64,000 bases of DNA from Methylosarcina fibrata AML-C10 (GCF_000372865.1 NZ_KB889965.1:3207450-3271449); one strand, 5' to 3'. Shown: positions 10,184-18,131, numbered from the stretch's first letter. Numbers and translations are program-made. Notes: generated by a model from the sequence alone, not told the origin.

Positions 10184-10399
10184 ATGACCATTGGCAAATT
10201 ACTGACGTCGATCGGCCTCGTTTTGATCGTCGTCGGGCTGATTTTGACTTATGCACCGGGCCTTCTGAACTGGTTCGGCCGGTTGCCGGGCGATATCCGT
10301 ATCGACAACGAAAAAAGCGTGGTATTCATTCCGTTCGTGTCGATGCTGATCGTCAGCATCGTCCTGAGCCTTCTGATCAATTTGTTTTTGCGGAAATAG
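10184..10399 (+). CDS. DUF2905-family small membrane protein
   Basis: This 71-residue protein has two hydrophobic helices joined by WFGRLPGDIRIDNEKSVVFIPF, the hallmark of DUF2905. AGGAG precedes the ATG with normal spacing. The function of the family is unknown. It is a single-gene unit that points toward the convergent helicase gene. Confidence 0.85.
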   Translation: MTIGKLLTSIGLVLIVVGLILTYAPGLLNWFGRLPGDIRIDNEKSVVFIPFVSMLIVSIVLSLLINLFLRK

Positions 10400-10457
10400 G
10401 CGGGCATTTTGCTGGGCAAGGCCGAAGAGCATGAAGGCATGTGCTCCGGATTGGCCG

Positions 10458-11789
10458 TCATTCCGCCGCTGACTCCGGTGTCTTGCGGCTGGGCGCCCGC
10501 CGTTTTCCGATATTTTTCGTATCCCTGTGCCTTTTTTTGATTTTTTCGGCCACAGCTTTTTTCACGGCGGCCGGCTTTTTGCTGCCGGCCGCCTTTCCGG
10601 AAGCCTTTACCCGTTTCGGCCCCTGATAGGCGCCCTCCAGTTCCTTGATGGTCCGGCGCTGGCAACGCTGTTTTAAATACCGCTCGATCGCCGCCATCAA
10701 ATTCCATTCGCCCGGACCGACCAGCGTGATCGCGCGGCCGGTTTCGTCGGCGCGCCCCGTACGGCCGATGCGGTGCGTATAATCGACCGCATTTCTCGGC
10801 ACGTCGAAGTTGACGATCAAATCGATGCCCGCGACGTCCAGACCGCGTGCGGCCAGGTCGGTAGCCAGCAAAACGGAAATCGCGCCCTCGCGCAAAAGGG
10901 TCATGACCCGGTTGCGGTCTTTTTGCTCCATTTCGCCGTGAAGAACGCCGACGCGCAGCTTTTGCCCCCGCAACGGCCCCTGCAGCCGTTCGGCCTGAAG
11001 GCGGCTGTTGGCGAAGACCAGCGCTTTATCGTAAGGCTCGTTCAGCAACAGCCAGGCCAGCAGTTTTTGTTTGTGCACCGGATCGTCGGCGAGCACGATC
11101 TGCTGCTCGATATGGGCGTGCGCCTCGTGCAGGGTGTTGACGGCGACGATCTCTGGAGCCTGCAAAATCCGGTCGGCGATCCCCTTGACGCCCCGGTGAT
11201 TGAGCGTAGCCGAAAACAGCAGGGTTTGCCTTTCGGGATTGCAGCGGCCGACGATGGCCAGCACCTCGTCGCTAAAACCCATGTCGAGCATGCGGTCGGC
11301 CTCGTCCAATACCAGCATGCGCAGGCGGCTTAGGTCGGGCGTGTCCTGGCTCGCCAGCTCCAGCAGGCGTCCCGGAGTCGCAATGATCAGGTCCGGCTTT
11401 TGCCGAAGCCGTTTCTGCTGGCTTTTGAAATCATCGCCCCCCGTGACCAGTTCTGTCCGGAGCCCGGTCCATGCCGACAATTGCCGGCATTGATCGTAAA
11501 TCTGGCGGGACAGTTCGCGGGTGGGCGCCAGAATGAGCGCGAAAGGGCCGGCCTTCCCGGCGGCCTCGGCCAACGCACGGTGCAGCACGGGCAGCAGAAA
11601 GGCGGCGGTTTTGCCGCTGCCGGTGGCGGCGCTGACGCAAAGATCCTTATGGACCAGGGCCGGCGGAACGGCCTGTTGCTGCACGGGCGTGGGAGAAGCC
11701 ATTCCGGCTTCATCAAGCGCCTTCAACAAGGACGGATGCAAAGACAGCGCGGAAAACGAAAGCGGCCGGTCGAAGGTTTCGGTTTGCAT
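10458..11789 (-). CDS. DEAD-box ATP-dependent RNA helicase (RhlE-like)
   Basis: This 443-residue protein has the Q motif (FSALSLHPSLLKALDEAG), Walker A AATGSGKT, PTREL, the DEAD box in LVLDEADRMLDMGF, SAT in LLFSATL and motif VI HRIGRTGR. After the two RecA domains comes a Lys-rich tail of about 60 residues (KRVKASGKAAGSKK and beyond), typical of RNA-binding extensions. Such helicases remodel RNA in ribosome assembly or decay. It is monocistronic between divergent neighbours. Confidence 0.92.
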   Translation of the reverse strand: MQTETFDRPLSFSALSLHPSLLKALDEAGMASPTPVQQQAVPPALVHKDLCVSAATGSGKTAAFLLPVLHRALAEAAGKAGPFALILAPTRELSRQIYDQCRQLSAWTGLRTELVTGGDDFKSQQKRLRQKPDLIIATPGRLLELASQDTPDLSRLRMLVLDEADRMLDMGFSDEVLAIVGRCNPERQTLLFSATLNHRGVKGIADRILQAPEIVAVNTLHEAHAHIEQQIVLADDPVHKQKLLAWLLLNEPYDKALVFANSRLQAERLQGPLRGQKLRVGVLHGEMEQKDRNRVMTLLREGAISVLLATDLAARGLDVAGIDLIVNFDVPRNAVDYTHRIGRTGRADETGRAITLVGPGEWNLMAAIERYLKQRCQRRTIKELEGAYQGPKRVKASGKAAGSKKPAAVKKAVAEKIKKRHRDTKNIGKRRAPSRKTPESAAE

Positions 11790-11987
11790 GTATGATTAAA
11801 ATTGGAGAAAACGGGGTAAAGCGCGTTATTGTATCCCAATTCCCGAAGGCCGGGCCCGGTAAAAACGATTTACAGATGCATGAATTGCCATTTAAATTTA
11901 TGATGTTAAGCTAAGTCGACGAGCATCGGCCGGATTCGGATCGATTTCCGGCGCGCCTCACTGCAACCGGGTAACCAAGAAGGAACC

Positions 11988-12671
11988 ATGATACCGATTC
12001 GAGATACCGCTCCCTGCCATTCCCGACCTGTCGTCACTTGGTCTTTGATCGTGGTTTGCACGGTCATTTTCATCGTCATGCAATGGCTACCCTACGAGGT
12101 GAGCTACCGGCTCATCCATTTGTACGGCATGGTGCCGCTGCGTTATTCCAATCCGGATTGGGCCCTGGCGCAGGGTTTGCCGTTCGACGGCTATCTCTCC
12201 TTCCTGACCAACCTGTTTTTGCACGGCAACTGGCTGCACCTGATCACCAACATGTGGTTTTTGTGGATTTTCGCCGATAACGTGGAAGACCGCATGGGGC
12301 GGGTTCGTTTTCTGATTTTTTATATCCTGTGCGGCCTGTTCGCGACTTATCTACAGTGGTATTTCGACCGGACCCTGGAGATTCCGGTCGTGGGCGCGTC
12401 CGGCGCCCTGGCCGGCGTGCTGGGAGCCTATTTTTTTCTTTACCCCATGGCCCGGGTGATCCTGCTGCCGATCCCCTTCATTCCGTTCATCTTCAACGTG
12501 CCGGCCATTGCCTTTTTGGGCATATGGGTCATCATCCAGTTGCACAACGCCACCACGTCGGTGGTGTTCAAGGGAGTCTCGGTCGACGTCGCCTGGTGGG
12601 CGCATCTGGGCGGTTTCATAGCCGGCATTCTGCTCTACCGTTATTTCATCAAACCACAAGCCGAGGAATAA
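11988..12671 (+). CDS. Rhomboid-family intramembrane serine protease
   Basis: This 227-residue protein has six predicted transmembrane segments. The catalytic Ser is in VGASGALAGVLGAYF and the catalytic His in AWWAHLGGFIAG. HGNWLHLITNMWFLWIF forms the conserved second helix with its HxxxN pattern. Rhomboids cut single-pass membrane proteins within the bilayer. AAGGA precedes the ATG. The substrate is unknown. Confidence 0.9.
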   Translation: MIPIRDTAPCHSRPVVTWSLIVVCTVIFIVMQWLPYEVSYRLIHLYGMVPLRYSNPDWALAQGLPFDGYLSFLTNLFLHGNWLHLITNMWFLWIFADNVEDRMGRVRFLIFYILCGLFATYLQWYFDRTLEIPVVGASGALAGVLGAYFFLYPMARVILLPIPFIPFIFNVPAIAFLGIWVIIQLHNATTSVVFKGVSVDVAWWAHLGGFIAGILLYRYFIKPQAEE

Positions 12672-12804
12672 AGATGGATCAATCGGCCGGCTTTCGATAT
12701 AATTGCCCCAATAAAATTCGGGACTTATCGGCCATTACCCTGCGGCCGAACGTCTTTCTTTGTTTAAACGGGACTTGAAATTCTCTCAGGAAATTGAAAG
12801 GTAT

Positions 12805-13131
12805 ATGAAAAAAGTTAACGTCGCGTTGGTCAGACTGCTTCAGTTTGTCGTTTTTGTGGTATTCACATTCGTCGTCATCACTTATTTCGGAGCGATGGTG
12901 TTATTGCCTCTGGATGCCGTAGCCCTGCTGATCAAATTGATGGGTCTGGTGGGCCTGCACGGTTTCATCGGCGCCGTCATCGCCGTTCCGGTGATCGGCT
13001 ATCTGGGCATGATCGTCTACAAGACTCCCGGACTTTGCAAAATGATCGTCGACACCGGCATCGACCTGGCTAAAATCGGCAAGGCCAAAGTCGAAGCTTT
13101 CAATGAAATTGTTAACGCGGTAAAAGCCTGA
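12805..13131 (+). CDS. Small membrane protein of unknown function
   Basis: A 108-residue protein with two hydrophobic segments (VALVRLLQFVVFVVFTFVVI and LHGFIGAVIAVPVIGYLGMI) and a charged C-terminal helix (AKIGKAKVEAFNEIV). The ATG at 12805 has GAAAGG upstream; a TTG at 12760 opens a longer frame but has no support. A terminator follows at 13207. No family is recognised. Confidence 0.7.
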   Translation: MKKVNVALVRLLQFVVFVVFTFVVITYFGAMVLLPLDAVALLIKLMGLVGLHGFIGAVIAVPVIGYLGMIVYKTPGLCKMIVDTGIDLAKIGKAKVEAFNEIVNAVKA

Positions 13132-13206
13132 TCCAGTCATTCCGAATCTCCTGCCGAAGCCGCCTTCTTTCCGATTCGGCTTTCCCGGCGACACCGCGAT
13201 TTTATT

Positions 13207-13239
13207 AAAGGCGTGCCGAATTTTCCTCACGCCTTTTTT
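13207..13239 (+). terminator. Rho-independent terminator
   Basis: AAAGGCGTG pairs with CACGCCTTT across a 12-base loop, and a run of six T follows. It lies 75 bp after the small membrane protein gene. Confidence 0.8.
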
Positions 13240-13375
13240 AACGATTGAAATAGGAACAGCCGCTCTTGAACGGCCATTGTTTCTCCAGAATCTGAAACAA
13301 CAATTAGAATAACTGTCTGCCGGCTGCAAGGCCGGCGTCTTCTGTCGATCATCGTTCAAAATTATAGGATTAGCT

Positions 13376-14095
13376 ATGTGTTTTAGTGCAAACATGTCGC
13401 TGGGGCTGGGCATTATCGGCTTTGCCGCCTCGGGAATCACTTTTCTCGACAAAGAGGAAGCGTTTTGGGTCAGAACGGCGCGAGCTTATGCGATCTTCCA
13501 TTTTTCGCTGATGGAACTCATCCAGTATTTCGCCTACCCCGTCGCCAACGAGTGCGGTTACGGCACCAATCTGTTTCTCAGCGAGCTGTCGACTTACCAT
13601 ATCAGCCTTCAGGCGCTCGCGATCATGCCGGCGCTGGCGACCTACTCCTCCGACCCGACCGCGCTGAAACGCGCCTTTCAACTCGGTTTGGCGCTGAGCG
13701 GACCTTTCCTGATTTTTACCTTTCTGCCGAAAGAATGGCAATTGGGCTCAATTCAACCGAACTTCATCGGCAACATGATCGCCTGCCTGTTCATGGGCAA
13801 ATACCATATCGGCTACTCCATCCCCAGCGCCTTCGGCCTGGCGGTTACCTGGGGCTCCCTGTTCGGTTTGGCGTTCAGCGGCTTCGTCTGGAAAAACAAC
13901 TGGAAAATCGCCAGCTACCACTGCGTGATGGCGCTTCTGACGCTGTTCATGCCGCAATGGCTGTTCGGCGTCAGCACCGGTGAAGCGGCCGCGATCTACT
14001 GTTTTTATTCGATTCCGATCACCGCGAGCTTCATGCCGTGGTTTAAAAAGTTTTTCATGGCGCAGCCGGCGGCTCTGGAACGGCAGTACGTCTGA
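13376..14095 (+). CDS. Multi-pass membrane protein with MCFSA N-terminus
   Basis: A 239-residue protein with about seven hydrophobic segments, starting MCFSANMSLGLGIIGFAASG. AGGA lies six bases before the ATG. The Met-Cys-x-Ser-Ala start followed by a membrane segment recalls the uncharacterised DUF5765-type membrane proteins, which also begin MCWSA. A MEL-type motif in FHFSLMELIQYFAYP and Cys52 are notable. No enzymatic motif is recognised. Confidence 0.75.
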   Translation: MCFSANMSLGLGIIGFAASGITFLDKEEAFWVRTARAYAIFHFSLMELIQYFAYPVANECGYGTNLFLSELSTYHISLQALAIMPALATYSSDPTALKRAFQLGLALSGPFLIFTFLPKEWQLGSIQPNFIGNMIACLFMGKYHIGYSIPSAFGLAVTWGSLFGLAFSGFVWKNNWKIASYHCVMALLTLFMPQWLFGVSTGEAAAIYCFYSIPITASFMPWFKKFFMAQPAALERQYV

Positions 14096-14120
14096 CCGGA
14101 AAAAACGCTCAAGCTCTTTG

Positions 14121-14153
14121 AAGCCGGGGACGGGCCTTGTCAATCTCCGGCTT
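14121..14153 (+). terminator. Weak terminator candidate
   Basis: AAGCCGG pairs with CCGGCTT across a long 19-base loop, followed by TTCTTCT. It lies 25 bp after the preceding stop codon. The long loop and imperfect T run keep confidence low. Confidence 0.35.
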
Positions 14154-14265
14154 TTCTTCTCTCGATTCCGCTTTTCCTTCTCGCCGGCATTAAATCAACG
14201 CCCCCCCTTGCCAGCGCGAACATTTTGGTGAACAATCCGCTCCAAAAAGCCTGGAGAATCCTGTC

Positions 14266-14610
14266 ATGACCGAAACCACCCGCTGGAATCCCGACAAACC
14301 CTTCATTATTACCGCCATCTGCGTCATCGGCCTGATCAACGCCGTGCAGATGCTGAACCTGATCCTGTCGCCGATGGCGAAACAGGCCGGCGCCGTTTAT
14401 CCGATCTATTTTTCCGGCTCGGTGGCGATCAGCCTGATCTGCCTTATCGGACTGTGGCTGCTGAAGCGCTGGGCGGCGCTGCTGTATTCGGCGGTGTTGA
14501 TCATCAACCAGCTCGTTCTGGTGGCGATGGGTTACTGGGAGCTGACCGCGGCGATCATCCCGGCCGCGATCATCCTGCTGTTGTTCAAGCATCTGGACAA
14601 AATGGCTTGA
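14266..14610 (+). CDS. Small four-helix membrane protein
   Basis: A 114-residue protein with four hydrophobic segments (FIITAICVIGLINAVQML, PIYFSGSVAISLICLIGLWL, AALLYSAVLIINQLVLVAMG, TAAIIPAAIILLLF). GGAG precedes the ATG. The layout resembles DoxX-like or generic small integral membrane proteins, but no signature is present. It converges on the next gene with only seven bases between the stop codons. Confidence 0.72.
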   Translation: MTETTRWNPDKPFIITAICVIGLINAVQMLNLILSPMAKQAGAVYPIYFSGSVAISLICLIGLWLLKRWAALLYSAVLIINQLVLVAMGYWELTAAIIPAAIILLLFKHLDKMA

Positions 14611-14617
14611 GTGGTCG

Positions 14618-15355
14618 TTAGGCTCTTTTGAAGCCGGCAAAGGCGTTCTGCCAGGCGGCCGGATGGGTCACTTCGAAACGTTGCGCCGCCGACTCAAGAG
14701 ATGAAAGCAAGCCCCTCAGCTCGGCCTTGACCGTCGAAGTGCAGCCGTTGACGAGGATGGCGGGCTGGTACCGTTCCAGCCGGTCGATAAACTCTTCCCT
14801 GCATTCGGGCCACAGCGCCATCCACACCTTGTCGCGCAGGTTCTTGACCAGGCTTTCCTTGTGGATGTCTACCAGCGAGGCCTGATATTGCACCGGATTC
14901 ACAAGGCAGAAGCTGTAGTCGTGATCCCGGTCCAGCACCAAGCCAAGACTCATCAGAATCGGCAGCACATGAGTCGGAAAGTACACGAAGATATTGCGGC
15001 CGGAAGCGCCGAGCGCGGGACCTGCAGCGACCTGGGCGGAGTATTCGTCCTTGTGGGGCGACTCCAGCAAGAGAAGGATCTGGTTCGGCCGCCTTTTCGG
15101 CTCTTGATCGAATTGATTCGAAGCGAATCTGGACAGCGCATGCCCGCCCGGAGCGGTAAAGCGCCACCCGCCGTTTTGAAAGCGCAAGTCGTACCGGTGC
15201 GCATCCCGGACCACGCGCTCATCGCTGAAGAACGAGTTTTTGACGACCAATTCGTCGTCGGTATTGTCAAGGTAAGGCGACGATACCTGAAACAGCTTTT
15301 CTTCCTGTTCGTTAAGATCGACGCGGAGTCGTTTTTGCTTGAATTCGAGGATCAT
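14618..15355 (-). CDS. Conserved-looking hypothetical protein
   Basis: A soluble 245-residue protein. The ATG at 15355 is preferred because AGGGGGA lies upstream; a TTG opens the longer frame. The central block (ILLLLESPHKDEY, then YSFCLVNPVQYQASL and AILVNGCTST) is laid out like uracil-DNA-glycosylase-fold proteins, which have a GxxP-type loop followed by a conserved Asn, but the match is too weak to assign function. It could be a DNA-repair or nucleotide-binding protein. Confidence 0.65.
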   Translation of the reverse strand: MILEFKQKRLRVDLNEQEEKLFQVSSPYLDNTDDELVVKNSFFSDERVVRDAHRYDLRFQNGGWRFTAPGGHALSRFASNQFDQEPKRRPNQILLLLESPHKDEYSAQVAAGPALGASGRNIFVYFPTHVLPILMSLGLVLDRDHDYSFCLVNPVQYQASLVDIHKESLVKNLRDKVWMALWPECREEFIDRLERYQPAILVNGCTSTVKAELRGLLSSLESAAQRFEVTHPAAWQNAFAGFKRA

Positions 15356-15437
15356 GTCGCGTCCCCCTGAGTTGACCAAACGCTCGAATGCCGGGCGTGA
15401 GCCGAAAAATTGCAGCTTTAAAAACCTGATCCTCTGA

Positions 15438-15525
15438 ATTTATTAGAGACCGGGCGATTACAAATACGACCCTCGCCATTGGCTTTTGTTCGCGCCGATT
15501 CGTAACAACGGAATCGTTAACTTCA
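15438..15525. repeat. Diverged direct repeat, left copy
   Basis: This stretch begins ATTTATTAGAGACCGGGCG and is repeated at 16435-16522 with the first 23 bases identical and roughly 85% identity over about 88 bases (aligned by eye). The two copies flank a palindromic element and the VOC-family gene, about 1 kb apart. Confidence 0.75.
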
Positions 15526-15573
15526 ATTCGCACGAGGTTGATGCTTGACCGCATCCTGCGATGTCGAACAATC

Positions 15574-15652
15574 GTAGGGTACGCACCGCGTACCTTTCTT
15601 GCTGTTTGATTCATGAGTAAAATTTGAAAATGGTACGCGATGCGTACCCTAC
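15574..15652. repeat. Palindromic repeat pair (BIME-like), copy 2
   Basis: GTAGGGTACGCACCGCGTACC at 15574-15594 is mirrored at 15632-15652 with one mismatch. The arms are the same as in the copy at 8971-9054, while the spacer differs in sequence. Together with the direct repeat at 15438 it fills most of the gap between 15356 and 15758. Confidence 0.8.
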
Positions 15653-15758
15653 CAGGCTTTGTGCAGGATGGGCCGACGAAGGAAGCTCATCGCATTGTTT
15701 GATGGGCTTCGTGCCGCAGCCCTTCCTTATAGCTCTACGGTCCTGCGAAGACGCAATC

Positions 15759-16244
15759 TCAACCGCGGCGCGCCGCCTCGATTGCAGCGATGTCGATCTT
15801 TGTCATCTGCATCATTGCATCGAATGCGCGCTTGGCGGCAGCGCGGTCGGGATCGGTTACCGCCTCCGTCAAAGCCAGCGGCATAATCTGCCAGGACAAG
15901 CCCCATTTGTCCTTGCACCAGCCGCACGCACTCTCTTCGCCGCCGTTGCCGACGAGCGCATTCCAGTAACGATCCGTTTCGGCCTGGTCAGTGGTTGCGA
16001 CCTGAAACGAGAAGGCTTCGTTGTGTTTGAAATTGGGTCCGCCATTGAGCCCGAGACAGGGAATTCCCATCACGGTAAATTCGACCGTCAACATATCCCC
16101 TTGCTTCCCGGACGGAAAATTTCCCGGTGCGCGGTGTACCGCGCCAACGGATGAATCGGGGAAGGTCTTGGTGTAAAAACGCGCCGCCTCCTCGGCGCCG
16201 CCATCGTACCAAAGGCAAACCGTGTTCTTTGCTTGCTTCATCAT
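15759..16244 (-). CDS. VOC-family (PhnB/glyoxalase-like) protein
   Basis: This 161-residue protein has the pattern of the 3-demethylubiquinone methyltransferase-like/PhnB branch of the VOC superfamily (CLWYDGGAEEAARFYTKTFP, then LTVEFTVMGIPCLGLNGGP and CGWCKDKWGLSWQIMP). VOC proteins bind metals and act as lyases, dioxygenases or resistance proteins; this branch has no assured reaction. GGAGAA precedes the double ATG at 16244. The gene is boxed between direct repeats at 15438 and 16435, suggesting insertion or duplication. Confidence 0.85.
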   Translation of the reverse strand: MMKQAKNTVCLWYDGGAEEAARFYTKTFPDSSVGAVHRAPGNFPSGKQGDMLTVEFTVMGIPCLGLNGGPNFKHNEAFSFQVATTDQAETDRYWNALVGNGGEESACGWCKDKWGLSWQIMPLALTEAVTDPDRAAAKRAFDAMMQMTKIDIAAIEAARRG

Positions 16245-16434
16245 GCCAGTTCTCCATCTTGATGAGCCGCCCGAAACCGGAGTCAATGACGCGCTCGCAG
16301 CCGAAGGGCATTGGCTCGGCCAATATTTCCGCGTCAATATGCGACAAAATTCGTACCATTCTGGCACCGCTTCACCGGGCTTCGCACAGGCCGGATAATC
16401 GAAGTCCCGATGGCACCTACTTGCTACTTGCTTG

Positions 16435-16522
16435 ATTTATTAGAGACCGGGCGATTATCAATACGACCCCCGCCATTGATTTTTGTTCGCTCCGGTTCGT
16501 AACAACGGAATCGGTCGACTTG
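16435..16522. repeat. Diverged direct repeat, right copy
   Basis: Partner of the repeat at 15438-15525. The gap 16245-16595 also holds a short open stretch just upstream of the VOC start that reads like coding sequence (ending VIDSGFGRLIKMENW), possibly a gene remnant. Nothing else is recognisable there. Confidence 0.75.
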
Positions 16523-16595
16523 AATCCGCGATGCCGTTTGGGAAAGGGAGGAGTCCATACCATTATCTTGCGGGCTTGAAACACATTGTTGAATT

Positions 16596-16940
16596 TTACA
16601 ACCCCATAACCAATTTTAGGCCGTCATTTAGCGCATTTATGTGTTGAGTGCTTAGTTTGGATGCCTTCTCAGTTAGATACTTTTTGTCTAGCGTAATAAT
16701 TTGACTGACATTGATAACAGAATCTTTTGCCAGCTTTGAGTGCTTTTTCTCTAGCAACACATTGCCTGGCGCATCTGCGAGGCGAACATTTGAAGTAATT
16801 ACGGCAGCAAGAACGGTGTTGATCTTGCTGTTATTGAATTCATTGGAAGAAACGACAACGACTGGACGACGAAAACCAGGTTCGGAACCTCGTGGCTCAC
16901 CTAACGAAGCCCACCATATTTCACCTTTTTTCACTACCAC
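16596..16940 (-). CDS. mazF: MazF/PemK-type toxin endoribonuclease
   Basis: This 114-residue protein has the MazF-fold pattern: KKGEIWWASLGEPRGSEPGFRRPVVVVSS at the N-terminus, then VLAAVITSN and SVINVSQIITLDKKYL. The conserved Arg in RRPVVVVS and the Thr in VITS correspond to the catalytic region. MazF toxins cut mRNA at short motifs. The start is GTG at 16940, or GTG at 16934 overlapping the antitoxin stop (TAGTG). The gene is the distal partner of a ribbon-helix-helix antitoxin in an integron cassette, where such modules commonly stabilise arrays. Confidence 0.9.
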   Translation of the reverse strand: MVVKKGEIWWASLGEPRGSEPGFRRPVVVVSSNEFNNSKINTVLAAVITSNVRLADAPGNVLLEKKHSKLAKDSVINVSQIITLDKKYLTEKASKLSTQHINALNDGLKLVMGL

Positions 16941-17170
16941 TCATCCTGGTCTATAGAACGCCTTTGGAGTTGATAGTAGTCTTCGCCAAGAGAGTTACTC
17001 TGAGCAGAATAAATTTCATTCAACTTTTCAGTGACCCCTTGATTTTTATGCTTCTCTATAAAGGCTTCAACGGCCTTTGAATACAGCTCGCTACGAGATA
17101 CCCCTAGCCGATTGGCTAAGGTTTCAGCCGCCTGAAATACTGGGTCTGGGATAGATATTGCAGTTTTCAT
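16934..17170 (-). CDS. mazE: Ribbon-helix-helix antitoxin
   Basis: This 78-residue protein starts MKTAISIPDPVFQAAE and continues LANRLGVSRSELYSKAVEAF, a ribbon-helix-helix DNA-binding domain, then a hydrophilic toxin-binding tail rich in Gln and Asp. It overlaps the toxin gene. A strong promoter with a palindromic operator lies directly upstream, as expected for autoregulation by the antitoxin-toxin complex. The symbol is used in the general sense; the RHH type differs from AbrB-type MazE. Confidence 0.88.
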   Translation of the reverse strand: MKTAISIPDPVFQAAETLANRLGVSRSELYSKAVEAFIEKHKNQGVTEKLNEIYSAQSNSLGEDYYQLQRRSIDQDEW

Positions 17171-17177
17171 GAGTCAA

Positions 17178-17207
17178 AGTATAACCTTGGTTATACTCAT
17201 CTGTCAA
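17178..17207 (-). promoter_or_regulatory. Toxin-antitoxin promoter with operator palindrome
   Basis: On the minus strand, TTGACA (17207-17202) is followed after 18 bp by TATACT (17183-17178). The palindrome AGTATAACCTTGGTTATACT (17178-17197) has 9-bp arms and covers the -10 box and most of the spacer. This is a classic autorepressed arrangement. Confidence 0.8.
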
Positions 17208-17226
17208 CACAGGCCGAATCGAGGAA

Positions 17227-17307
17227 ATTTAACGTAAAGCATACCCGAACACAAAAAGCGAAGCATCGCGTAGCTTTTTGTGGTCCGTGTTTATGCGCTT
17301 GTTATGT
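17227..17307 (-). repeat. Integron attC site 1
   Basis: On the minus strand it begins ACATAAC (near RYYYAAC), ends GTTAAAT (matches GTTRRRY) and has a palindromic body in which CACAAAAAGC faces GCTTTTTGTG. The stop codon of the upstream membrane-protein gene lies inside the R'' core, as in other cassettes. Confidence 0.85.
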
Positions 17308-17646
17308 TTTTTCATTCAATGAACCTTCCAAAGCTTTCTGGCGTAATTGCAATCGCTCAATGTCAATGTAAGGACGGATTATCCGCATACTCGCCGACGA
17401 GTAACCAAGAATTCCAGCGTAAGCAGCAAAAATTCCCGCCATTACGCAAAGGGCTCCTTGCCAATATGCTCCAAAAAGATTAATTCGATTCAGTAAAAAA
17501 CTCGCCGCTAATAATAAGATTGCAGCGATAAGACACCAAACTCTTGGGCTTATGAAATTTTTTGCAGGGTTCTCCAACCGCTCAAATTCTCTGAGAAATT
17601 GTTCGAGAACCTTTAATTCAAATTGTTCAGGTTTTTCTAATGACAT
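17302..17646 (-). CDS. Cassette E: small membrane protein of unknown function
   Basis: A 114-residue protein with an acidic N-terminal helix (ELKVLEQFLREFERLE) and two transmembrane segments (VWCLIAAILLLAASFLL and YWQGALCVMAGIFAAYAGI). It is bounded by attC sites at 17227 and 17657. No family is recognised. Base composition is more AT-rich than in the flanking chromosome, as is usual for cassette genes. Confidence 0.75.
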   Translation of the reverse strand: MSLEKPEQFELKVLEQFLREFERLENPAKNFISPRVWCLIAAILLLAASFLLNRINLFGAYWQGALCVMAGIFAAYAGILGYSSASMRIIRPYIDIERLQLRQKALEGSLNEKT

Positions 17647-17656
17647 TTCGATCCCT

Positions 17657-17716
17657 TGAAAACGCTTGAATTAAGCCGCGCCGCGAAGCGGCGTCGGCTT
17701 GAATGAATTGTTAGGC
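17657..17716 (-). repeat. Integron attC site 2 (aadA-type)
   Basis: This 60-bp site begins GCCTAAC and has a palindromic body with GCCGCTTCGCGGC, very like the attC of aadA-type resistance cassettes. The R' end reads GTTTTCA, a degenerate form of GTTRRRY. Confidence 0.9.
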
Positions 17717-17717
17717 C

Positions 17718-18024
17718 TCACGGCGCTAAGCCCTGTGTTGACTCAAACCGCTCAGCGCAGTCTGGACAAAGCCCAATCTCGTTGACGGTGAGTGGATGGA
17801 AGTACTCCATGGCCTTGTCCTTGAAATACAGCCCCTCTTTAACCTCAATCTTGACCCACAAGTTGAGCTTTAGTTAGACTATCTGGCTTGAAATACAGCC
17901 CCTCTTTAACCTCAATCTTGACTGGGTCGTATCCGGTTGTTTGGCACATGACACACTGGTTCAAGTACTTCTTGAACCCTTGATACTCATCTAGCCATTC
18001 GTTCCGATTGCGTTCTGTTTTCAT
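17718..18024 (-). pseudogene. Cassette D: zinc-ribbon-like gene broken by a 67-bp duplication
   Basis: The ATG at 18024 begins MKTERNRNEWLDEYQGF with CVMC at about residue 24. A 36-bp segment is present twice (17820-17855 and 17887-17922) with offset 67, which is not a multiple of three, so translation stops early. Removing one unit restores an 80-codon frame ending at the TGA at 17718, with a second CPDC pair near the end; two CxxC pairs suggest a zinc ribbon. The 31-bp linker contains GTCTAAC, an R''-core match. The intact function is unknown. Confidence 0.8.
17820..17922. repeat. 36-bp direct repeat inside the cassette D gene
   Basis: Identical copies at 17820-17855 and 17887-17922, separated by 31 bp. 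They cause the frame disruption described for the zinc-ribbon gene. Confidence 0.95.
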
Positions 18025-18027
18025 GAG

Positions 18028-18096
18028 GCCCAACGCCGAGCTAAGGAGCGCGGAGCCGCATCGCGGCGGAGTGTCCCTTTGAGCGATGTGTTAGGT
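18028..18096 (-). repeat. Integron attC site 3
   Basis: A 69-bp site beginning ACCTAAC and ending GTTGGGC on the minus strand, both perfect matches to the R'' and R' consensus. The body is palindromic around CCGCCGCGATGCGGC. Confidence 0.9.
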
Positions 18097-18131
18097 GCAT
18101 TTCCCTCATTCACGCCTTCAAGCTGAGCAAG

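Larger units (their letters stand above)
16588..17307 (-). mobile_element. Integron cassette F: mazEF pair, array end
   Basis: This is the last cassette of the minus-strand array. It starts at attC-1 (17227-17307) and ends with ATTCAAC right after the toxin stop codon (16588-16594), which fits an R'' core RYYYAAC. No palindromic body or R' core follows, so its own attC looks eroded. It is the only cassette with an obvious promoter. Confidence 0.65.

Noticed and set aside
16245..16367. N-terminal extension of the VOC protein
   Set aside because: The double ATG at 16244 has a good ribosome site and begins at the family start; the upstream bases look like coding remnant in another frame.
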